Of a DNA stretch of 64,000 nucleotides, positions 41,014-51,807 are shown one piece after another. The notes beneath the pieces are model-generated. The model was not told where the DNA came from. It worked only from the letters and a program-made list of their open reading frames with translations, and searched no databases. The DNA is from Paragorgia papillata (taxonomy: Eukaryota > Cnidaria > Anthozoa > Scleralcyonacea > Coralliidae). The stretch's first letter is position 1, and each line of letters begins with the position of its first letter. The stretch spans positions 302,501-366,500 of the forward strand of contig JAWNZC010000113.1 of assembly GCA_035771165.1 (NCBI GenBank). The letters run 5' to 3'. The translations under genes were made by a program, and so were the position numbers.

Positions 41014-41730
41014 TTAGCAGACTGAGTACAAAATCTTCTGAAACTGGGGAATAGTAAACGTGGTATTTGGTGATAGTTTAGAAGAAACAAAATTAGTAAG
41101 GTAGTCCCAGTTAGAGTTGCTAGAATCATCAAGCTTAACGGAGTCCCTAATATGTGCAAAGTGATCATTAAACAAATTAGCAATATCTTTAGGATCTGTA
41201 AAGGTTTTATCATCTATGGTTAAGTGGTTAGGCAAATTACAACACTTCGAGGGTGCAATGTTACGGATTATTTTCCAAAGATGTTTTGGGTTATCAAGAT
41301 TAGCATTTATAGACTTGCGATAGAAGGTGCGCTTTGCATCTCTAATCAAATGTACCACACGATTACGTGCCGACCTATAATCTCGCCAGTAAATAGTAGT
41401 ATTATTTAAAATGGCAAGTTTGTGTAGATTGTTGCGCTTCTTAATTGCATGACTTATCTCTTCAGTGAACCATTCAGGTTGGTGAAGCCTTTTGACTCGC
41501 TTTTTCTTCAAGGGCGCGTGATTGTCAAGTACATAATTAAACAGAGCATACCAATGTTCAAGAGCTTCATTAATGTCCGTAAACATTTCTATGGTGTTCC
41601 ATGGTGTATTATTTAAATCAGCTACAAAACGATCAGCAGAAAAATCTTTAAGCGAGCGATAGAAAATAGACTTATGACTGTAGGACTTTGTGAAATTACC
41701 TCGGGTTAGCCACGTAACGAAAATGGGCAA
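41014..41730 (-). pseudogene. LINE ORF2 linker between endonuclease and RT
   Basis: The segment starts MPIFVTWLTRGNFTKSYSHK and contains RLHQPEWFTEEISHAIKKRN and YRSARNRVVHLIRDAKRTFY. This is the typical region between the endonuclease and RT domains of CR1/Jockey-type LINEs. It ends in a frame different from the RT part. Confidence 0.75.
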
Positions 41731-41800
41731 ATGGTCACTTAATGAAATAGGTAAAGTACCAGATTTAAAAACATTGTCCTTATGGGTAACGTAAATATGA

Positions 41801-42034
41801 TCAATAAGCGATCCAGAAAATAGGTCTTGTCGGTGTGGTTATTAGTTGGTGAAGATCAAAAGAACTGAATAAGTTTTTAAATCGCTTACTGCATGACTGA
41901 GATAAAAGATCTACGTTAAAGTCGCCAAGTATAATTGTTTGGTTATCCTCAGTGTCGGCTTTAGCTAGCATGCTATCCAAAGTATCCAAGTAAGAGGAAT
42001 CAGCGGAAGGAGGACGATAAACAAAAGAGACCAA
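41801..42034 (-). pseudogene. LINE endonuclease fragment
   Basis: VSFVYRPPSADSSYLDTLDS and TIILGDFNVDLL are the SFVYRPP and GDFN motifs of the apurinic-type endonuclease that nicks target DNA. The remaining endonuclease sequence (42040-42330) is interrupted by stops and shifts. Confidence 0.8.
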
Positions 42035-42326
42035 TATTGGCTTCGATAGAGGAAAACTGATTTCAATCCATAGGCATTCGACACTGTTTATTTCCAGGTC
42101 AAACGCCTTTTAAATACAATATGATCAGGCACGTAAAGCAATAATCCACCACCTTTCTTGCCTTGTCTGTCAGCTCGAAACGAGAGTGTAATTGTCAACT
42201 GCTAAGACAGCATTATCCCACGAGTTGTCTAAGAATGTCTCAGAGAGGCCAAGAAGCAAGTTTAGTTTCTTTCTGTTTAGGGGTTTAATTTGACTTGAAA
42301 GTAACAGTTTGATTTCATCCAACTTG

Positions 42327-42575
42327 TTAGTTAAACGAACAGACATTTATGTGGCAGAAGTTCAAACCATTCAAAGGTAACAGCAAGTCATTGTAAACAG
42401 TCGGTTTTGTTGGAGAAATTGTTGCTGGACTAGTAGGTTTAGTAGTGTTAGCTGTAGAGAACGACACGTTACACGTAGGCGAAGAATAATTTGATGGACC
42501 AGGGTTAAGTTCAATATCATGCATGAGCTTGATGATAGGATGGAATGAAGCTGTAGTGTTGCTGTTAAATAACAC
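42327..42575 (-). pseudogene. LINE ORF2 N-terminus with a 2A-like motif
   Basis: The frame contains DIELNPGP at 42495-42518, an exact match to the D-(V/I)-E-X-N-P-G-P consensus of 2A ribosome-skipping peptides. Downstream, LNFCHINVCSFN marks the usual start of the endonuclease domain (HINVRSLN-like). 2A-like sequences have been described at this place in several animal non-LTR elements. Confidence 0.7.
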
Positions 42576-42640
42576 TCTTGCTGATGAACGACGACAGCAT
42601 GTTATTTTCTTGAAAAGTAACCTGGCAAAAGTAAGTACTG

Positions 42641-43290
42641 TAAGTCTATACTCAATTACGAAAATTCTACCAATTTATAAACGTACACCACATATTTCAT
42701 ACTAATACATGCTCGTCCACTTCTCTAGCTTTTTCATATAAAACTACGATATATTTATTTTTGCCATAAAAATACCACTGACTCACAAGCGCCAAAAATG
42801 TCGCATGTCTACCGTTCTTTAACCCACGTTTAACCGTATTATAAAATACGCCTTGCACATTGTGATTGCGATCAATCATGGCGGATTTACAGGAGTTTTG
42901 AGGGGAATGATGTGCCGTTTGTGGCTTCCTGGCTTCAGGAAAAAGGCTTGGACAACTTAGTTGAGACGTTTGAAAGTAGTTTTTGACCTTTATTATATAA
43001 ATATATGTTTTATGTTTAATAATATGGATGGTCACGGCCACTTCAGTTGTCTGTCAATATAAACATCTGCTTCTTTAAATTCCCATAGGTGGGGCATTTG
43101 CATCAATTTCAAGACCCCTCTGTGGGGATTTTGTACAGCTATGGTGACCCCATGGTGGGGCATTTGCAGTACTCTAACGCAAAAATGTCAAATGCCCGTC
43201 AAATGCCCGGGGGGGGGGGGATGGTCACGCTTGGAATTGATTGAGACATTACGTTTCAACATTGCTGTAGAAGGTGGCTCGATACAGTTT
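42641..43290. other. Non-coding stretch with a short GGGGCATTTGCA repeat and a G run
   Basis: No gene is seen. GGTGGGGCATTTGCA occurs at about 43090 and 43155, and TCAAATGCCCG twice near 43190-43210 just before a 12-G run. An open frame at 42697-43041 (minus) has no recognisable content. Confidence 0.5.
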
Positions 43291-44397
43291 CTAGAAAAAC
43301 GGGAAATACAAGTTTGAGAGCTCAAAACACGTGCATAAACAATTCGGGAAAAGAATAAAACTAAATGTTATGTAATAGATAAATCCTGAGAACGAGGGAT
43401 GTATGCTATATAAAGACCCGAGGACGCGCAGCGTCCGAGGGCTTTATATAGCATACATCTCGACGTTCGAGGGATTTATCTGACTTAATTTATTATTGAG
43501 GAGGTTTTCCAACAAAGTTTTGTCTTTTTTTTCCACCTTGGACAAAGATTTTCCTTGTTTTTTTTCTTAATTTCTTATCTAATTAGTATTCAAGGGCTTT
43601 ATGCGATATAAAGACCTCGAAAGAACAAAGAAAACCGACTCAATAATAAATTAAGCATAGTTAGTCAGTTTCAGCTTGCTTTTGAAATCCGAAACGTATA
43701 ATTGAAATGAACATTCCGAACTTACGTTGCAATGTTCAGAACTACATTGCGAGGTAGATACAAATTTAAATCGGCAATTTGTTTCTGTTTAACCAACTAT
43801 CTATTATTCTTCATTTCCATCAAACACTATACAACAAATAATCTTCTACTCCGTTATTTCGCCAAAGGAATTCAATTCAAAGCTACTTATTAAATTCGAA
43901 CTTCACAATGAACTTCGCGAACTTCCGTACTTAGTTGCCAACCTTCCAACAAATGTTGACAAACGAATTTCAAAAGCAAGCTGAAACTGACTACAAACAG
44001 TCTGACAATCAAAAACTGTTGCCAAATAAATAGCAACAGTTGTTGCTATGGCAACAATGACGTTTCAAAATGACGTTTCAAAATAAGCCTTCAAACTAAT
44101 TTAATTCCAAAAAAACTTTGGTGACCCCCCATTTTTTTTTTCATTAAAACTTTTCTTGAAGTATGAGTAATCAATAGGCCGATTTTAAAAAAATTCTGTA
44201 GACCTAAATTTTTCTAAAAATTAACAAACATTAAATCGGCCTATTTTTTTTTTTATTTTTTTTTTTATTTAAGTCACCCAGGAAGGAGCAAAAAATTATT
44301 GAAAATATACGCAAAAAAAATTTAAGAAAATACACACAAAAAAAGAATAAAATAATTACTAAAATTAAAGTTTCCAATTTGCTATCAGTGAGGCCTA

Positions 44398-45741
44398 TTA
44401 GTTAAAACGTCCTGATTGATTTATAAAAAGTCTTACAGCAGCAAAAATAGCTACATTTGTTTCAAAATTAAAAAATGGTAAACCATTGAGTAAGGCATCA
44501 ACTTGTCTAGATAGACTAAATGCCAACCAAATATTACCGGTATTCTGCATAACCGAGGCAAGCATAGAAGCGCGTAGAGCAGCAAAACGAGGGCATAACA
44601 ATAAAAAGTGAAAAACATCTTCATTAGGCACACCACGAGCACAGGAAGGTGATGGAATACAATTCATAAGATATAAAGAATAATTCAAACCACAATTCTT
44701 CAATCTTAATCTAGTATGCAATATATATCCAAGCCTATATAGTTTATTAGGTGGAGGTATATAAAATAAATTTTGCAATAAATCATTTTTAAAAGAATCA
44801 ACAGAAGCACGCTCACGCGTTATTTCAGAAAGACTATTCCACAATTTAATAGTAGAATTAAGAAAAGCATTTTTCGATTTTTCCGTGGTTACAAAGGGTA
44901 GGCATAAATGACTTCCGGTTCTTAATACATAGGCAGTTCTCTGCGAAACATAAGAAGGAAAAAGTGTAGAGAGATAAACTGGTACTTGACCATTAACGAT
45001 TTTATACAACAAAATTAATTTATGAATCTTTCTCCTAACACTAAGCCTGTGCAAACCAGTATCTATTAATAGACTCTCCCTATGTGTACCCTTCATAGCA
45101 CCAGTAATTAATCTTGCAGTATCAAACTGAACACTTTCAATTAAGTCAGACTCGCCCTTAAAACACCCATCCCAGACAACATCAGCATATTCTAAATGGG
45201 AACGAACAAATGACTTATACATAATCTCTAGAGTTGATCTCGAAAATTTAAATTTAAAACCTTTAAGCAAATTTAACTTTTTAGATGCCTTTTGATGAAT
45301 GTTAAGAATATGAAACCTCCAAGACATATTGTTTGAAAATAAGACGCCCAAATGCTTATGAGTACCTACTTCTTTAATTACTTTATCACCCAACTTTAAA
45401 ACAGGATGATTTGGTTTATCTCTTTTAAGAGAAAACACCATACCTTCTCTTTTGTGCGCATTCATTGTTGCCAGCCATTTGTTGGACCACAGATAAATAG
45501 CGTTTAATTCATTATTTAAAGATCGAGCAGCTAATGTCGGAGAGGAAACCTCTTCAAGTAAAAATGCATCATCAGCAAATAGAAAACAGTCACTGTTAAT
45601 TTCAATATGAATATCATTGATATATATCAAAAACAATAGCGGCCCAAGAACAGACCCCTGAGGAACACCAGCTTGAATTTCTTTCCACGATGAACACTGA
45701 CCTTCAATGACGACGCGTTGCTTCCGACCACTTAAATATAA
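44398..45741 (-). pseudogene. LINE reverse transcriptase, C-terminal half
   Basis: GVPQGSVLGPLLFLIYINDI is encoded just upstream of the first methionine, and FLFADDAFLL carries the catalytic FADD box. KHLGVLFSNNMSW and LEYADVVWDGC follow. The tail (IPSPSCARGVPNEDVFHFLL then LCPRF) resembles the Cys-His cluster at the end of many LINE ORF2 proteins. Upstream RT motifs lie in other frames. Confidence 0.85.
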
Positions 45742-46021
45742 CTTTCAAACCATTTCAGCAAGGTACCTTCTATCCCTAAGTGTTTCAATTTGGCTAAAAG
45801 ACCTGGATGCCAAACCTTATCAAATGCCTTAGATATATCCAAAAAATACTGCCCTTACTTCATTTCCTCTGTCTAAAGCTTCGTGAATTTTATGCACAAT
45901 ATAAACCCATTGCATTACTGTTGAATCGCCAGGTCGAAAACCAGACTGAAAACGATAAAAGAAACCTGTACTCTCAAGAAATAAATATAATTTTCTAAAA
46001 ACAACCCTTTCACATATTTTG

Positions 46022-46546
46022 CTAAAACAGGAGAGAAGACACTGGTCGATAGTTGGACTTGAGCTGCCGACTGTCCATCTTAAATAGGGGTAAAACGTTT
46101 GCTAATTTCCATAAATAAGGAAATTGACCAAGAGAAAGAGAGGTATTGATAAGACACGTAAGTGGCCCACAAATACCATACATACAATGTTTAATCATTC
46201 TATTACTAATTCCGTCGGCACGACAAGCCTTTACTATATTAACCCGACTATTTAATAAATCGGCAACTTCTTCCTCAGAAGCAATAATAATACTACATAA
46301 AGAAGAGTGAGATGGGGAGGTAAGAACAGGAAGTACTGCATTGGCTGTAGGCAGATGGGTTTGGCTAACAAAAAAATCATTAAAGATATCCGCTTTCTCT
46401 TTTGGATCAAAAACATACCTGTCACCCTCATACAAAGGTGGAATAGAAATTTTAGCCTTAGAACCGAAAAAAAACCTGAACAAGATTCCACCACTTTTTT
46501 GGTGATGTATTTGGATTAGACAACATTTCATTGGTTTTATAATCAT
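46022..46546 (-). pseudogene. LINE linker and RT N-terminus
   Basis: DPKEKADIFNDFFVSQTHLP and ADGISNRMIKHC with KMDSRQLKSNYRPVSSL match the start of an RT domain (A-G/D-DG, NYRPVS). It is separated by shifts from both the endonuclease above and the RT half below. Confidence 0.8.
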
Positions 46547-46894
46547 AATCTAATTTTGCTTTACGGATAAGACTGACAACAAGATTTCTTTGCACACGAT
46601 ATTTCTCCCAATTAAACAAGGATTTATTCTTACAAAAATTCTTTAAAAGTCGATTACGTTTATTCATATAGCCCTACGAATGACTCCGTTCATCCACGGT
46701 TTATCCCTAGGGCGAATAATAACTATTTTACTGGAAATAAAGCGTTCAACTATACTCAAAAACAAAGAAATCCATTTGTCATAAAGAATATCAATATTGA
46801 TATTGACTAAATTGTCAATAAAAATTTCATTCCAATCAGCTCCTGCCAATGCAGCATTCAATTCATTGTCGTCAACAGCACTGAAATTCCACAC
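46458..46894 (-). pseudogene. LINE linker fragments
   Basis: Two frames contain DKPWMNGVIRRAI and RNLVVSLIRKAKLDYDYKTN, the usual region between endonuclease and RT. A shift lies near 46664. Confidence 0.65.
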
Positions 46895-46966
46895 TTTCCT
46901 TTTATAACATTTAGGTTTATATATAGGAATGGATAACTTACCAAAAATAACATTATGATCGCAATT

Positions 46967-47791
46967 TCATGGTGGACTTAACGTGCCTGTTGAAACAAAC
47001 AGACTCGGAGAGTCAGAAAAAATAAGATCCAAAATAGAATCACTTGACTGAGTTATTCTAGTTGGTTCATTAATAAGCTGGGACAGATTATTGCATTCAA
47101 GAAAGTGAAAAAGTTTACCACCATCATAAGTGCTGACCGACGACGAATCAGCAAAGTTATAATGGGCATTAAAATCGCCCACAAGGATAATAGAAGTATA
47201 ATTTTTTATGCGAATTTGATCGAGGCTATATTGTAATGATCGGAAAAAATTGTCAATTTCGGTAGCGTTAGAACTAGGGGGTCTATAACAAACACCACAT
47301 AGAAGTTTGAACTTATTCAAAATAATTTCTGCCCACAGCATTTCAATATCAACACATTCATATTCTGGTTTTCTTTTGAAAGGTATATAATTCGCAATGT
47401 AAAGAGCAACGCCGCCACCTCTACCGACTAGTCGGTCATTCCTCAGGGGACTGTTGTAGCCAGGAATATTCAGATGATCGCTTGACATATTCACATTTAG
47501 CCAAGTCTCCGACACAGCAAAAATATCGAATTTTTGAAGTAAAACCAAAGCGGAAATTTCAGTAAATTTATCAGGAACAGAAAGGCTACGAGCATTTAAA
47601 TGTGCCAAAGATAAGCCTCCAGGGTTAGGGTGTACATTGCCTGAAACCAATAGAAGAATTAATAATAACAAACAAAAGAATAATAAGATGGCTTGCGATG
47701 AGCCTACTAGAAATCTGTAAATAACAAGTAAAAAACATGCATTAAAAAGCCCAATTGCTGCCCTATACGATTCTAGGTCAACCCCCATCAA
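46967..47791 (-). CDS. LINE endonuclease domain (274 residues)
   Basis: It begins with a hydrophobic N-terminus and SGNVHPNPGG, then LSLAHLNARSLSVPDKFTEI, FDIFAVSETWLN, LVGRGGGVALYIAN, LCGVCYRPPSSNATEI, IILVGDFNAHYN and DSILDLIFSD. These are all the main motifs of an apurinic-type endonuclease that nicks target DNA for priming. The hydrophobic start followed by VHPNPG is common in L2/CR1-type ORF2. NPGG replaces NPGP, so no 2A activity is expected. The frame ends early. Confidence 0.85.
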   Translation of the reverse strand: MMGVDLESYRAAIGLFNACFLLVIYRFLVGSSQAILLFFCLLLLILLLVSGNVHPNPGGLSLAHLNARSLSVPDKFTEISALVLLQKFDIFAVSETWLNVNMSSDHLNIPGYNSPLRNDRLVGRGGGVALYIANYIPFKRKPEYECVDIEMLWAEIILNKFKLLCGVCYRPPSSNATEIDNFFRSLQYSLDQIRIKNYTSIILVGDFNAHYNFADSSSVSTYDGGKLFHFLECNNLSQLINEPTRITQSSDSILDLIFSDSPSLFVSTGTLSPP

Positions 47792-48069
47792 ACATTAAGT
47801 GAAAATGAGAAAGAACACTTGCCTCCAGTCATGCCAAATACCGTAAAACCAATGCCATAATAAAACTGATAATTCATCTTAGCATTCTTAGGATTATATA
47901 ATACCATCAACATAGTTAGCAAATTGGAAGGAAATAGAAAAAGATTCACAAGAGAAAACCTATCAACTACAAGAACAACTAAATACAAAATACAAAGTAA
48001 GCTAAGGTAAAGTCGAGAACAAAACACTGTCATATATAATGGTGGGAAAGCAATAGCGGGTCAACAACA

Positions 48070-48393
48070 TTAAACGAAGCCCAACTTTTTCAAATCATCA
48101 ACTCTTCTGATTCTTACTGGTGGTTTGCTATCTTTCCTAGCCATTATGTATCCATCTGCGGTGCAAATTAAAGCCGAATCCTTACAAAGTTCACGAACAT
48201 TCTTCAAAAGCTTCTGATTGAGCCATGTAAGATCTTCATTAATGAATACTTTCTTCCCTTTTAACCGCCGCTTGGCTCGCATGACCTTTCGTTTGGATTC
48301 ATAACCATGAAACTTTACGATGAGAGCCCTTTGACCATCTTGATTTGGGCGACCGATGCGATGAGCTCGATCTATCTCATTACGCGAGAGTCA
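48070..48393 (-). pseudogene. LINE ORF1 C-terminal part
   Basis: The frame reads NEIDRAHRIGRPNQDGQRAL, then KRRLKGKKVFINEDLTWLNQ, with a terminal RIRRVDDLKKLGF. ERAHRIGR and INEDLT are the standard blocks of the RNA-binding region of LINE ORF1 proteins. The 5' end is cut at about 48393 by the arm of the palindromic element. Confidence 0.8.
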
Positions 48394-48690
48394 ATGTCTA
48401 TCCTATTGATTAATCAATATATTAATCAATATTGATTAATCAATGCCTATTGATTACTCATACTTCAAGAAATGTTTTAAAGAAAAATTGGGGGTCACCA
48501 AAGTTGTTTTCGAATTATATTAGTTTGAAGGGTAATTGGCAGCCATTTTGAAACATCATTCTTGCCATAGCAACAACTGTTGATTGTCAGAATGTTCAAC
48601 TATCCATAACATTTAGTTTTATTATTTTTCCGAATTGTTTATGCACGTGTTTTGGACTCTCAAACTTGTATTCCATTAGCCACCATAATA

Positions 48691-49023
48691 AATAATATTT
48701 AGGACTTTACTTGAGTGAACTGCATCTTGTAGGGAGTTTTTGGTGAAGGGAAATTTCCAGGGTAAGGATTTGTACATTTTAACACCAAACTGGGACAAAT
48801 TTCGAAAATAAAACGCCAAAGCCTTCAGACGAGGAATTCAACACGCGATTCTAGTTCAGATTTTTGTACGTTCGGCACCACTGGCAAGCGTACAAAATTT
48901 TCAGATTCCGTTGAAAACGCGTCGGGCAGCGGTTACACGTTGGCGGCGAAAGAAACGGAAATCTAAATGACTTCATGTAAACAAAAATTGTAATTCAAAA
49001 ATTCAGGCCGCTTGACTTCAGAC
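48691..49023. other. Non-coding stretch without recognised content
   Basis: I see no gene, repeat array or clear inverted repeat here. Confidence 0.4.
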
Positions 49024-49024
49024 C

Positions 49025-49609
49025 AATCGAAATATAGTAGGCCGTTGGAGTACTGCCGAAATTATTGAACGTAGTTTCTAAGGTTTCGAGCGAAGGCCCT
49101 TCGCCACATTTCTCTCTGACGAAGGGCCTTCGCTCTGACGGCATGGCCAAACGCTTTCAACATTTCATTCAACATCGTTCAACATTGTTGAATTCAACAT
49201 GTTGAAAGCGTTTGGCCACCCTTTTGAATGATGTTGAACGACGTTGAACGTTGTTGAATGGTGTTGAACGAAATTTGAACATGTTCAAATTTTCGTTCAA
49301 CACGCGTTTGGCCACATTTCATTCAACTTTGTTGAACAGAGACATGCGCCTTGCGGGATATTGTCGATTCCAGCTTTTGTGGTAGCCCGCGTTCAATTAA
49401 TTGTCATTCATGAATGTTGAACGATGTTGAATTCATTTGGCCACTCGTGCTTTCAACATTATTCAACATCGTTCAACAATGTTGAATGATGTTGAATGCG
49501 ATGTTGTCGAAAGCGTTTGGCCAAGCCTTTTTAAGGCCTTCGCTTGAAACGTTAGAAAACTACGTTCAATAATTTCGGCAGTACTCAAACCTTACTATAT
49601 TTCGATTTG
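49025..49609. mobile_element. Foldback element (AATCGAAATATAGTA ends) with a second foldback element inside
   Basis: AATCGAAATATAGTAGGCCG to GAACGTAGTTTCTAAGG at the left is mirrored at 49545-49609 on the right. The inner element (49142-49534) has GGCCAAACGCTTTCAACA ends and related GTTGAACG blocks. A partial relative of the outer end is at about 33508-33585. Confidence 0.7.
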
Positions 49610-49899
49610 TATTTCAACACTGCCTACGCAGCACGAGTCTGATGTAAACACCTAATTATATTGCCTTAATATTGTTTCGACTAAAGAATGAGATTTAAAG
49701 ACGTACCTTTCGAAATCCAGGCGGTGCGCGTTGTTCTACGGATTGAGAGATTGTTGGGTAGAGTTGATGATAGAAATATCGAATTAGTATTCTTGAAGTC
49801 CAATTTCAATATGTAACAAGTTCTGCCAATTTCATGAATTATTATTGATGGGGCTGTCTAGTTTCTCAAGAGCCCCACTTGACAAATCTTAAGAATTGT

Positions 49900-50335
49900 T
49901 CCACACCGTCCACAAATGGCCTCACTGTCCACAAATGGTCTCACGGTTCACAAATGGTCTCACAGTTCACAAATGGTCTCACGGTCCACAAATGGTCCCA
50001 CGCTCCACAAATGGTCTCATGGTCCATAAATGGTCTCACGGTCCATAAATGGTCTCATGGTCCACAAATGGTCTCATGGTCCATAAATGGTCTCACAGTC
50101 TACAAATGGTCTCACAGTCCACAAATGGCCTCACGGTCCACAAATGGTCTCACGGTTCACAAATGGTCTCACAGTTCACAAATGGTCTCACGGTCCACAA
50201 ATGGTCCCACACTCCACAAATGGTCTCATGGTCCATAAATGGTCTCACGGTCGATAAATGGTCTCATGGTCCACAAATGGTCTCATGGTCCATAAATGGT
50301 CTCACGGTCCACAAATGGTCTCACAGTCCATACAT
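49900..50335 (+). repeat. 19-bp minisatellite (about 23 copies)
   Basis: The unit is GGTCTCACGGTCCACAAAT with small variants (CATGGTCCATAAAT, CAGTTCACAAAT). Because 19 is not a multiple of three, the three frames rotate through it, giving long spurious open frames. Confidence 0.95.
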
Positions 50336-50497
50336 AACATACCGTTTACAATATAAACGAATCTCGAGACTTACCGTTCACTTCTCGTTCGTCCCTCCTT
50401 CTTTCACAGCATCTACAGCCAAGAAAATGTTAAAACCTGCCATGGAAAAGCAAACCTACTAAAAATGTGGCACGAAAACCGTTAGCAAACCAAAACG

Positions 50498-50706
50498 TAG
50501 CCTGGTCCCCTGGCCCGATCAAAGAATATGGGCCAGGTAACCACTAAAGACTTCTGCTTTCCTATTGGTTAAAATTTCGCGCATTTTTATTGGATATGAG
50601 TAAAACTGCAATCGTCATAAGTGGATTTAGCCCTGATGACGCGAGAATGAGATTAGTGGTTACCTGGCCCATATTTCTTTTGAAATTGGGCCAGGGTACC
50701 AGGCTA
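50498..50706. mobile_element. Foldback element with TAGCCTGGT ends
   Basis: TAGCCTGGTCCCCTGGCCC at the left and GGGCCAGGGTACCAGGCTA at the right pair imperfectly. Inner blocks ATATGGGCCAGGTAACCACT and AGTGGTTACCTGGCCCATAT pair perfectly. Confidence 0.75.
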
Positions 50707-50807
50707 ACCAAAACGTTGATAGAATATTTTTCTGGACAAAAACTTTTTCCCACACTCTTTAAGTAATAGATACAGCATTCGCAGCCGATCTGTATCTGAT
50801 TTACAAG

Positions 50808-51042
50808 GCGAGCCGTAGTAAATCAGATACAGATCGGCTGCTCATGCTGTATCTTTCTTAAAATACAAATGCATCTAAGTAATCAAGTTCACCAACTATT
50901 TTAGCGATATACTCTATTTTAGCCGAGAAAATCGAAGCTAAAGTTTATGTAAATCAGGACGATTCTGTATCCGATTTACAACCTCTGCTACGGTATTGAT
51001 TTCTTTTGTGTTTTCCTCATGAATTATTAATGAGTTTTTTAA
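50808..51042 (+). repeat. Dispersed repeat, copy 1 (copy 2 at 57274-57508)
   Basis: About 235 bp are nearly identical between the two sites (GCGAGCC to AATGAGTTTTTTAA), with a handful of substitutions. Copy 1 is preceded by an inverse of its own start (50768-50806), forming a hairpin around GCGAGCC. Confidence 0.85.
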
Positions 51043-51084
51043 TAATATTACAACATCTACACATTGCTATTTTGTTGTTAAAGT

Positions 51085-51515
51085 GCCTATGAAACGAAAA
51101 TTAAGTTTGTCTTATTTGAAAGAATACTTAAATGACAAAGTAACATATTTTGCAGTTTTTCGTTTCCTTGCTTCGTTGTTGAGATATTTCAGTTTGTTTG
51201 ATATGCAAATTATACATTTTGACGTCACATGTGCATAATGAGTTATCAGAGAAGGTTATATATCTTTGCTATTATCAAATATAATCACTTGAAAATCTAC
51301 ATGTTTAGTGTTGTGAGAGAAACACACACCCATGCTTCCATCCAATTAATTTGGTTTGATAATAGCAAAGATATATAACCTTCTCCGATAACTCATTAGA
51401 CACATGTCAACAATGAAGCAAGGAAACGAAAAACTGCAAAAGATGTCACGACAAAGCTTTGTCGTTTTAAGTGTTCTTTCAAATAAGACAAACCTAATTT
51501 TCATTTCATAAACAC
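51085..51515. mobile_element. Foldback element with TATGAAACGAAAATTAAGTT ends
   Basis: CATAGGCAC-side sequence ATGAAACGAAAATTAAGTTT mirrors AAACCTAATTTTCATTTCAT. Inner blocks GGTTATATATCTTTGCTATT and AATAGCAAAGATATATAACC also pair. Confidence 0.7.
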
Positions 51516-51807
51516 TAGCTTTTATTATATCCTAATCTGTTTTATCTACTATTTCTAGGCGTGTTGATGTGTAAATTTATAACGAGTCCATTTACTGATG
51601 ACTCATTGTGATTTATCCATTGTTACAAGTTTTAAATATATGTATATAATGTATAGTTAATAAATATAAAATAAATAATAATTATTTGGATGTTTGCATA
51701 GTGACAAATTGTAGAAGCGAGAATTTGTGGTAAGACCACGTTTATGATTTATTACTGAGCTTTCAAACTGTTGATTGAGACCTTTATCAGAGTAAAACAA
51801 TTATTAA

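Larger units (their letters stand above)
39395..42640 (-). mobile_element. CR1/L2-like non-LTR retrotransposon (LINE), degraded
   Basis: Pieces of one ORF2 run in order on the minus strand: an N-terminal segment with a 2A-like motif, an endonuclease segment, a linker, and an intact-looking RT half. The 3' end abuts the aminopeptidase 5' region. Frameshifts and stops separate the pieces, so the copy is inactive. The 5' limit is approximate; no ORF1 is seen. Clade assignment is by general RT appearance. Confidence 0.8.
44240..48400 (-). mobile_element. Second non-LTR retrotransposon (LINE), degraded
   Basis: ORF1 C-terminus, endonuclease, linker and RT fragments appear in order on the minus strand. 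The RT and endonuclease differ from those of the 39395-42640 LINE, so this is a separate family. Its 5' part of ORF1 is missing. Confidence 0.8.
43290..48690. mobile_element. Palindromic foldback element split by a LINE
   Basis: Left-arm blocks at 43298-43370 (CAAGTTTGAGAGCTCAAAAC, AACTAAATGTTATG) and 44020-44180 (GCAACAGTTGTTGCTATGGC, TTGAAGTATGAGTAATCAAT) recur inverted at 48603-48680 and 48445-48590. The LINE (about 44240-48400) sits at the centre. The left arm carries a further insertion at about 43380-43990 that is itself palindromic (CAGTTTCAGCTTGCTTTTGA and its inverse). Confidence 0.65.

Noticed and set aside
49879..50462. Two repetitive plus-strand frames (HKWSHG...)
   Set aside because: They arise from a 19-bp minisatellite read in rotating frames.
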